8,021 nucleotides of DNA from Clostridiales bacterium (GTDB taxonomy: Bacteria; Bacillota_A; Clostridia; Lachnospirales; Lachnospiraceae): NCBI GenBank assembly GCA_030154385.1, contig JASKJZ010000103.1, positions 1-8,021 on the forward strand, read 5' to 3'. The position numbers were made by a program, and so were the translations under genes. Below are positions 1 to 5,368 of this stretch, piece after piece (the stretch's first letter is position 1; the number at the start of each line of letters is the position of its first letter). The notes beneath the pieces were generated by a model that worked only from the letters and a program-made list of their open reading frames with translations, was not told the origin of the DNA and did not search any database.

Positions 1-12
1 AATGTGAATATT

Positions 13-18
13 AGGAGG
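13..18 (+). promoter_or_regulatory. Ribosome binding site that decides the purA start
   Basis: A perfect AGGAGG lies 2 nt before ATG 21 and 8 nt before the in-frame ATG 27. The 8-nt spacing is the functional one, which selects ATG 27. The promoter of purA is not visible because only 12 bases precede this site. Confidence 0.8.
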
Positions 19-26
19 TTATGAAT

Positions 27-1307
27 ATGGTAAAAGCAGTTGTAGGAGCAAACTGGGGTGACGAGGGAAAAGGAAAGATTACTGATATGCTGGCAAAAGA
101 GGCCGATATCATCGTAAGATTCCAAGGTGGTGCAAATGCTGGACATACAATCGTAAATGATTACGGCAAATTCGCACTTCATACGTTACCTTCTGGCGTA
201 TTCTATGAACATACGACTAGCGTGATTGGAAATGGAGTGGCACTTAATATTCCAAAGCTGTTTGCGGAAGTAAAATCGATTGTAGACAGAGGAGTACCAG
301 CGCCAAAAATCTTAGTTTCGGATCGTGCACAGGTGGTTATGCCATATCATATCCTTTTTGATGAATATGAAGAGGAACGTTTGGCTGGAAAATCGTTTGG
401 ATCTACGAAGTCAGGAATCGCGCCTTTTTATTCGGATAAATATGCAAAAATAGGTTTTCAGGTAAATGAACTGTTTCATGAGGATTCCTTGAAGGAAAAA
501 CTAAAGCGTGTTTGTGAACAAAAAAATGTGATGCTAGAGCATTTGTATCATAAGCCTTTATTAGAACCAGAGGCACTATTTCAAACTTTAATGGAATATC
601 GTACTATGGTAGAACCGTTCGTATGCGATGTATCCACTTATTTATGGAATGCGATAAAGGAAGGAAAGGAAATCTTATTAGAGGGACAGCTTGGAACGCT
701 AAAGGATCCCGATCATGGTATTTACCCTATGGTGACTTCCTCCTCGACCTTGGCAGCGTATGGTGCAATTGGTGCAGGTATTCCCCCTTATGAAATCAAA
801 AAGGTCGTAACGGTATGCAAGGCTTATTCCAGTGCCGTAGGAGCGGGAGCCTTTGTAAGTGAAATATTTGGAGAAGAGGCAGATGAGCTTAGAAGACGCG
901 GCGGAGATGGCGGAGAATATGGCGCGACAACGGGACGCCCAAGACGTATGGGATGGTTTGACTGTGTTGCCTCCAAATATGGTTGTCGTATGCAAGGTAC
1001 AACGGATGTCGCGTTTACGGTATTAGACGTACTAGGTTATTTGGACGAAATACCGGTCTGTGTGGGATATGAAATCGATGGTGCTGTTTCGGATGAATTC
1101 CCAGTTACACCGCTTCTTGAAAAGGCAAAGCCAGTGATAGAAGTATTAAAGGGATGGAAGAGTGAAATTAGGGGAATTAAGACCTATGAAGAACTTCCAC
1201 AAAATTGTCGGACTTATATCGAGTTTGTAGAAGAGCACATTGGATTCCCGATTACCATGATATCCAATGGTCCAGGACGAGATGATATTATTTTCCGTAA
1301 TAAATAA
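27..1307 (+). CDS. purA: Adenylosuccinate synthetase (IMP-aspartate ligase), divergent clade
   Basis: This cytoplasmic enzyme joins IMP and L-aspartate using GTP to form adenylosuccinate, the first committed step from IMP to AMP. Visible motifs are the N-terminal GTP/IMP loop NWGDEGKGK with Asp12, NAGHT with His40, a DPDHGIYP segment near residues 226-233, and ATTGRPRR (300-307) for aspartate and IMP binding. At 426 residues the length is normal for the family. I chose ATG 27 over the in-frame ATG 21 because AGGAGG ends 8 nt before 27 but only 2 nt before 21, and MVKAVVGANWGDEG matches the usual start. Several positions depart from the E. coli-type enzyme: N for Q before WGDEGKG, STKSG for TTGRG, K for the IMP-contacting R, and GQLG for GAQG. 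I recall similar sequences in Lachnospiraceae, so this is probably a clade trait and not decay. The frame is intact. The zinc-ribbon gene follows after 14 bp. Confidence 0.95.
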   Translation: MVKAVVGANWGDEGKGKITDMLAKEADIIVRFQGGANAGHTIVNDYGKFALHTLPSGVFYEHTTSVIGNGVALNIPKLFAEVKSIVDRGVPAPKILVSDRAQVVMPYHILFDEYEEERLAGKSFGSTKSGIAPFYSDKYAKIGFQVNELFHEDSLKEKLKRVCEQKNVMLEHLYHKPLLEPEALFQTLMEYRTMVEPFVCDVSTYLWNAIKEGKEILLEGQLGTLKDPDHGIYPMVTSSSTLAAYGAIGAGIPPYEIKKVVTVCKAYSSAVGAGAFVSEIFGEEADELRRRGGDGGEYGATTGRPRRMGWFDCVASKYGCRMQGTTDVAFTVLDVLGYLDEIPVCVGYEIDGAVSDEFPVTPLLEKAKPVIEVLKGWKSEIRGIKTYEELPQNCRTYIEFVEEHIGFPITMISNGPGRDDIIFRNK

Positions 1308-1313
1308 AGGAGG
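1308..1313 (+). promoter_or_regulatory. Ribosome binding site that decides the zinc-ribbon gene start
   Basis: AGGAGG begins immediately after the purA stop codon. It lies 2 nt before ATG 1316 and 8 nt before the in-frame ATG 1322, so 1322 is preferred. The same ATG-N3-ATG arrangement occurs at purA. The position right behind the purA stop supports co-transcription and possibly translational coupling with purA. Confidence 0.75.
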
Positions 1314-1321
1314 TCATGAGC

Positions 1322-1690
1322 ATGGATATTTTCAGTAAAATGGGCGAAGAGTTAAGCAATATGGGCAGTGAGTTCGTAAAGTTGACAAAGGATGCGACCG
1401 ATTCAGCCAAGCAGCATGCGATTATTGTGTCTGAGAATGGGAAAATCAGCGAGCAGTATCGTGTCATTGGGGAGATGATTTATCGGCAATACAAAGAAGA
1501 CGGGGAAATGCGAGAGATTTTAGGGGAGGATTTTACCGAAGCATTTGAAAGAATCGATTTTTCAATGGAGAAAATTGCGCAGGCAAAAGAAGTAATCGCC
1601 CAAAATAAAGGTGGTATTGTATGCCCAGACTGTGGGAATACAGTATCAAAATCCTCTGCGTTTTGCAACCAGTGCGGCAGAAAAATGTAA
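1322..1690 (+). CDS. Small coiled, zinc-ribbon protein of unknown function
   Basis: This 122-residue soluble protein has no signal peptide or membrane segment. Residues 1 to about 95 are charged, mostly helix-forming, and likely form an amphipathic or coiled bundle (for example the EELSNMGSEFVKL and AFERIDFSMEKIAQAKE stretches). The C-terminus is a compact zinc ribbon with CPDC (Cys101, Cys104) and CNQC (Cys115, Cys118), ending two residues after the motif's final GRKM. This architecture, a helical N-terminus plus a zinc-ribbon tail, is common in small uncharacterised Firmicutes proteins annotated only as zinc-ribbon domain proteins. I cannot assign a function. It sits 14 bp behind purA with a strong ribosome binding site, so it is probably expressed with purA. 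The metallophosphoesterase gene follows after 39 bp. The zinc site is inferred from four Cys with normal CxxC spacing; DNA, RNA or protein binding are all possible. Confidence 0.85.
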   Translation: MDIFSKMGEELSNMGSEFVKLTKDATDSAKQHAIIVSENGKISEQYRVIGEMIYRQYKEDGEMREILGEDFTEAFERIDFSMEKIAQAKEVIAQNKGGIVCPDCGNTVSKSSAFCNQCGRKM

Positions 1691-1729
1691 CAAAAAAATG
1701 ACGTGATTTTGACACGAAAGGCGACTATT

Positions 1730-2587
1730 ATGAGGCTAGCGGTAATGAGTGATATCCATAGCAATGTGATTGCATTGGAGGCCTGCCTTGCTTATATCGA
1801 ACAAAATCCGGTGGATGCGATTGTGATTTTGGGTGATTTTGTCAGTGATTGTCCAGAACCAAGAAGAACTCTTACGATGCTTTACGAATGGATAGAGCGA
1901 ATGCCGGTTTACTGTATTCGCGGGAACCGGGAAGAATACTTTTTGAGCTACCGAAGTGGGAGTGAGGCGAATTGGACATCCTCCTCCTACAAAGGGAGCC
2001 TTTTGTATACCTATGAAAGACTTGAAGGTCAGGATTTTGCATGGTTTGAAAGTCTGCCTTTAACACAAGTACTTCTGTTTCCAGGGACAGCACCGATACG
2101 TTTAGTGCATGGTTCGCCTATGTCTGCAAAGGAGCTTTTGGACGAGGGAATGGATAATACCAAGGGCTACTTAAAAGCCCTTGATACGGACTATCTGTTG
2201 GCAGGGCACACCCACCGACAGATGCAATATACGTACGAGGGAAAAACAATTATCAATCCTGGATCAGTCGGTGTGGCAATTGGCGTAACATGCATGGCTC
2301 ATATGGCATATCTTTCTTGGGAGCATGAAAAATGGCAACCAACTTTTTTATCCATTCCGTTTTCCTTTGAAGCAGTGCAGGCATGGTTTTTAAAAAGCTC
2401 GCTTCTTAATATGGCCTATATATGGCCTATTTGTATTTTAAAGTCCATGCAGACAGGGAAAAATATGGGTCCGCTTTGTGCGAAGCGGGCATATGATTTG
2501 GCGCTAAGCGAACAAAAGCTTTTAGAGGATGGAAGTCCACCAGAGAGCTATTGGCAAAAGGCAGCGAGGGAATTGGGCGTATTATAG
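1730..2587 (+). CDS. Calcineurin-like metallophosphoesterase (YfcE/Metallophos_2 type)
   Basis: This predicted cytoplasmic phosphodiesterase or phosphatase of 285 residues uses a two-metal centre. The five family motifs appear in order: SDIHSN (Asp8, His10), LGDF (Asp36), GNREE (Asn66), VHGSP (His127) and GHTH (His160, His162), followed by INPGSVG. Motif III has Arg67 where the classic motif GNHD/E has His; in this branch GNR-E is a tolerated variant, to my recollection. Residues from about 195 to the end form a helical C-terminal extension that includes a YIWPICILKSMQTG segment, which I believe recurs in clostridial relatives. The start is ATG 1730: GAAAGG at 1716-1721 lies 8 nt upstream, and MRLAVMSDIHSN is the normal start. 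A GTG at 1703 is in frame but has no ribosome binding site. The substrate is unknown; cyclic nucleotides, dinucleotides and phosphoproteins are known targets of relatives. Confidence 0.9.
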   Translation: MRLAVMSDIHSNVIALEACLAYIEQNPVDAIVILGDFVSDCPEPRRTLTMLYEWIERMPVYCIRGNREEYFLSYRSGSEANWTSSSYKGSLLYTYERLEGQDFAWFESLPLTQVLLFPGTAPIRLVHGSPMSAKELLDEGMDNTKGYLKALDTDYLLAGHTHRQMQYTYEGKTIINPGSVGVAIGVTCMAHMAYLSWEHEKWQPTFLSIPFSFEAVQAWFLKSSLLNMAYIWPICILKSMQTGKNMGPLCAKRAYDLALSEQKLLEDGSPPESYWQKAARELGVL

Positions 2588-2621
2588 GAGCGTGGGAAAA
2601 ACACAATAGGAGGTACATAAG

Positions 2622-4514
2622 ATGAAATATCGTAATGTATTGAGTATAGTATTGAGTTTAGCCCTAATGTTTCAACTGACTGGTGAAACCCTTATCCTTC
2701 AGGCAGAGTCGGTGCAAACAGATGATGGTATAAGTAGTACAACAAAAAACGTGGCTGCTACGTATGCAGAGGGAGAATTGTTAGTTACTTATCAAACCAA
2801 AGAGGGAGCGGTTTCACATTTACCAAAGGGAGTGAAAGAAGAGCGGCTTTCCGATACCTGTTCCTTATTTGAGGTGGCACCAAGTCAAATGACTAGCCTT
2901 GCATGGGAACTGCTGCAAGATCCGGATGTTACCGATGTGGAGCCCAATCACACGGTGCACCTTCTTAATACGAACGATTACTATAGTGAAAAACAGTGGG
3001 CGTTTTATGATGCCAACAGTAGTATTGATGTGACGGATGCCTGGGACATGGGGACAGGAAAAAATCAAGAGGTCATCGTTGCTGTGATTGATACGGGAAT
3101 TGACTATTTACATGCAGATTTGCAAGGAAAGATTTGGGAAAATCAAGATGAGACCTATTTAAGTGACCTTGATAATGATGCAAATGGTTATAAAGGTGAT
3201 TATTATGGGTGGAATTTTTCTGACCAAAATCCGGTTATTTGTGATTATGAATATGAAATCGAAGGAAATGAATCCGTTGCGGTGGATATGCATGGAACCC
3301 ATGTAGCGGGTATCATTGATGCTGTTGCAGATAATGGGATTGGGATAGCAGGACTTGCCTCCTACTCGAATGTCAAGCTGATGTCGCTTAAGGTGATGGG
3401 GCTAGGTCGAAATGGGGTCATTTCAGATATCGTAAAAGCCATCGCTTATGCTGAAGATAATGGTGCTACTATATGTAATTTAAGCCTTGGAACCGAACAA
3501 TATAGTAAGTCCTTGTATCAGGCAATGAAGAACTCGTCCATGCTGTTTGTCTGTGCAGCGGGCAATGGTGACGAGACAACAAATAATAAAGGGTATGATA
3601 TCTCGCGATATCCGATGTATCCGGCGTCCTATGATTTGGATAATACTATATCGGTTGCCAATGTAAATCGTACGGGGGAATTAGACGCGACTTCCTGCTA
3701 CAGCAAGACAGATGTGGATATCGCCGCCCCCGGAACCGATATTGCAAGCTGTTATGTGGATAAAAATCATACGGATGAGGGTCTCTACATATATTCAACC
3801 GGAACCTCGATGGCGGCACCCTTTGTTACCGCTACGGCAGCACTATTATCCTCTTATTATGGAGATTTATCCGCACTTGACCTGAAAAATAGGATTCTTG
3901 GTGGAAGCAAAAAAGTAAATAGTCTCTTTTCTAAGGTGAAGGATGGCGCCTATTTAGATGTATACGGGGCATTGACTTATCAAGGGGTTCCCGCTTCTGT
4001 TGAAACAGACATAAAGGATATTAATGCTTCCAACAACAAAAAATATGTGGTGCGGCTCAATAATCCATTGTCTGAAGAGGTTACCTTACTTTATGCAACG
4101 GGAGAAAAGGATGTGGATTACTTTGAAGGTGGAGAGGTTGGAACTCCACTTGACCTATCAGACAATAAGGCGGTGATTAAGGTAACAAAGACCACGACAT
4201 ATACCCTATATTTATTGGATGCACAAGGAAGGGAAACGGTATACACGGACAAGGTTGTTGTGCCAAAGCTAACCAAGGTATCCGTTTTGTCCAAAAAGAC
4301 ATTGAAAAAGGGTGATGTCTATACATTAAAGCCTGCTTTGTCACAAGAGGATGTTTACGCTGTGATAACTTACGAAAGCAGCAAAGCCTCCGTTGCAAGA
4401 GTCACCAAAAGCGGAAGGGTGAAAGCGCTAAAAAAGGGTACGGCGTATATAACGGTGACGGCAACCTACAAAACAAAATCGGTAACGACGACCTGTAAAA
4501 TTGTTGTCAAGTAA
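2622..4514 (+). CDS. Secreted subtilisin-like serine protease (S8) with Ig-like tail
   Basis: This predicted exported endopeptidase has 630 residues. Residues 1-28 form a signal peptide with a K/R start, a hydrophobic core and an LQA cleavage site before Glu29. Residues from about 50 to 120 resemble a subtilase propeptide, ending in DPDVTDVEPNH. The catalytic domain spans about 125-450: Asp157 in VIDTGID, His224 in DMHGTHVAG, oxyanion Asn315 in AAGNG and Ser396 in GTSMAAP. The full triad is present, so it should be active. A beta-rich linker (about 455-545) leads to a bacterial Ig-like group 2 (Big_2-like) domain at about 548-630, with the typical SVARVTKSGRVKALKKGTAYITV pattern split across its strands. 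There is no LPxTG anchor or transmembrane tail, so it is probably released or held loosely by the Ig-like domain. AGGAGG at 2608-2613, 8 nt before the ATG, supports the start. Its substrate is unknown and it has no obvious functional link to its neighbours. Confidence 0.93.
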   Translation: MKYRNVLSIVLSLALMFQLTGETLILQAESVQTDDGISSTTKNVAATYAEGELLVTYQTKEGAVSHLPKGVKEERLSDTCSLFEVAPSQMTSLAWELLQDPDVTDVEPNHTVHLLNTNDYYSEKQWAFYDANSSIDVTDAWDMGTGKNQEVIVAVIDTGIDYLHADLQGKIWENQDETYLSDLDNDANGYKGDYYGWNFSDQNPVICDYEYEIEGNESVAVDMHGTHVAGIIDAVADNGIGIAGLASYSNVKLMSLKVMGLGRNGVISDIVKAIAYAEDNGATICNLSLGTEQYSKSLYQAMKNSSMLFVCAAGNGDETTNNKGYDISRYPMYPASYDLDNTISVANVNRTGELDATSCYSKTDVDIAAPGTDIASCYVDKNHTDEGLYIYSTGTSMAAPFVTATAALLSSYYGDLSALDLKNRILGGSKKVNSLFSKVKDGAYLDVYGALTYQGVPASVETDIKDINASNNKKYVVRLNNPLSEEVTLLYATGEKDVDYFEGGEVGTPLDLSDNKAVIKVTKTTTYTLYLLDAQGRETVYTDKVVVPKLTKVSVLSKKTLKKGDVYTLKPALSQEDVYAVITYESSKASVARVTKSGRVKALKKGTAYITVTATYKTKSVTTTCKIVVK

Positions 4515-4549
4515 TCGTACAAAGATATCAGCGAAAGGAATGGATAAAG

Positions 4550-5248
4550 ATGAAAATTGCTGGTTTACAAAAAACCTCCCTTTTGGATTACCCAGATCAA
4601 ATATGTGCTACGGTATTTACCATGGGGTGCAATTTCAGATGTCCGTTTTGCCATAATGCATCTCTTGCTCTACCGAACAAATCTTCGGATTTGTTGGGCG
4701 AGCAGGAGATTTTTGCATTTTTAGAAAAACGGAAGGGACTATTGGATGCAGTTTGTGTGACAGGTGGAGAGCCTTTATTACAATTGGATATCGAAGCCTT
4801 TTTAAGTGATATAAAGAAAATGGGCTACTTGATAAAACTTGATACAAATGGGAGCTTTCCAAATCAAATGATTTCGCTTGTGGAGAGAGGGCTTGTTGAT
4901 TATGTTGCAATGGATATAAAAAATACACTGGAAAAGTATCCGGTTACGGCAGGAGGTACGCAAGTTGACGTAGCATCCATTCAAGAAAGTGTTTCTTACT
5001 TAAAAAGAGAACAGGTTTCCTTTGAGTTTCGAACGACTGTGATAAGGGAGCTTCATAACCAGGAGGATTTTTCTGTTATTGGAGAATGGTTAGCAAGGAC
5101 TAAGCATTATTACTTGCAAATGTATGTAGAATCGCCTGATATTATAGCGCCTGGCTTGCATGCTCATACAAGGGAGGAGATGGAGGCATTTGCCGCTATC
5201 TTAGCAAATTACTCGATTGGCGCCAAACTTCGTGGTGAGAATCCATGA
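4550..5248 (+). CDS. nrdG: Anaerobic ribonucleotide reductase activating protein (radical SAM, NrdG2 type)
   Basis: This radical-SAM activase reductively cleaves S-adenosylmethionine and abstracts hydrogen from the catalytic glycine of NrdD, generating its glycyl radical. The CNFRCPFC motif supplies the [4Fe-4S] ligands Cys27, Cys31 and Cys34, and TGGEP (Gly72, Gly73, Glu74) is the SAM-binding GGE motif. Other family features are an N-terminal KTSLLDYPD segment, LDTNG, MDIKN and a C-terminal AKLRG. At 232 residues it belongs to the longer NrdG2 type and not the roughly 155-residue E. coli type. No extra ferredoxin-like Cys clusters are present. A GAAAGGA ribosome binding site lies 10 nt before ATG 4550. 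The gene starts 35 bp after the protease gene with no convincing promoter in the gap, so it may be read from upstream. It precedes nrdD, the reverse of the common nrdD-nrdG order, and its stop codon lies inside the first predicted NrdR box of the nrdD control region. Confidence 0.94.
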   Translation: MKIAGLQKTSLLDYPDQICATVFTMGCNFRCPFCHNASLALPNKSSDLLGEQEIFAFLEKRKGLLDAVCVTGGEPLLQLDIEAFLSDIKKMGYLIKLDTNGSFPNQMISLVERGLVDYVAMDIKNTLEKYPVTAGGTQVDVASIQESVSYLKREQVSFEFRTTVIRELHNQEDFSVIGEWLARTKHYYLQMYVESPDIIAPGLHAHTREEMEAFAAILANYSIGAKLRGENP

Positions 5249-5261
5249 CGATATTTAGTAC
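5246..5261 (+). promoter_or_regulatory. Upstream NrdR box (degenerate)
   Basis: The 16-mer TGACGATATTTAGTAC matches the NrdR-box pattern acaCwAtATaTwGtgt at 10 of 16 positions, keeping the C, the central ATAT core and the G on the right. It starts exactly 31 bp before the stronger box at 5277, leaving a 15 bp gap, which is the usual three-turn tandem spacing for NrdR operators. It overlaps the nrdG stop codon (5246-5248). Alone it would be weak; the phasing is what makes it credible. Confidence 0.65.
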
Positions 5262-5276
5262 ATTTGAATCAAATCA

Positions 5277-5292
5277 ATACAATATATAGTGT
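5277..5292 (+). promoter_or_regulatory. Downstream NrdR box (near consensus)
   Basis: ATACAATATATAGTGT differs from the NrdR-box consensus acaCwAtATaTwGtgt at a single position (T for C at position 2). It is an imperfect palindrome around ATATAT. It ends 5 bp before the TTGACA -35 hexamer of the nrdD promoter, so bound NrdR would cover or abut the RNA polymerase site. NrdR is the zinc-ribbon/ATP-cone repressor of ribonucleotide reductase genes and senses nucleotide state; its gene is not in this window. Confidence 0.85.
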
Positions 5293-5297
5293 TTTTA

Positions 5298-5326
5298 TTG
5301 ACAAGAAATAAATTCTATGCTAGGGT
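5298..5326 (+). promoter_or_regulatory. Predicted sigma-A promoter for nrdD
   Basis: A perfect TTGACA (5298-5303), a 17 bp spacer and TAGGGT (5321-5326) form the candidate promoter. The -10 matches only three of six positions but includes T1, A2 and T6, and it is preceded by TGc (5318-5320), an extended -10 element that commonly compensates for a weak hexamer. Transcription would begin near 5333, leaving a leader of about 35 nt before GTG 5369. The NrdR boxes lie directly upstream. Confidence 0.65.
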
Positions 5327-5353
5327 TATAGAGGAAAGAAAATGAACGTAAAC

Positions 5354-5360
5354 GGAGGGG
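5354..5360 (+). promoter_or_regulatory. nrdD: Ribosome binding site that decides the nrdD start
   Basis: GGAGGGG ends 8 nt before GTG 5369. The competing ATG at 5342 has only GAGG at 5331-5334, which would sit at or before the predicted transcription start near 5333 and so would be missing or incomplete in the mRNA. Confidence 0.65.
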
Positions 5361-5368
5361 GAAGAGCT

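Noticed and set aside
699..995. 98-codon open frame on the minus strand within purA.
   Set aside because: It is antisense to a conserved purA segment, has no plausible binding site and resembles no protein family.
1709..1731. TTGACA followed by TATTAT before the phosphoesterase, resembling a promoter.
   Set aside because: The spacer is only 11 bp, and at 16-17 bp spacing there is no -10. Transcription would also start inside the gene.
2409..2430. Exact 11-bp tandem repeat (ATATGGCCTAT twice) in the phosphoesterase gene, which could signal a frameshifting duplication.
   Set aside because: Removing one copy sends the frame into a stop about 20 codons later, while the present frame continues into a sensible, helix-rich C-terminus ending at 2587. 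The existing frame is the real one.
4504..4531. TTGTCA with TATCAG 16 bp downstream, a possible promoter for nrdG.
   Set aside because: The -10 lacks the key final T and the predicted start would fall within the nrdG ribosome binding site. Too weak to list.
5249..5341. Possible terminator or riboswitch in the nrdG-nrdD gap.
   Set aside because: The only symmetry is the AT-rich NrdR box. No GC-rich stem with a T-tract and no riboswitch core is present.
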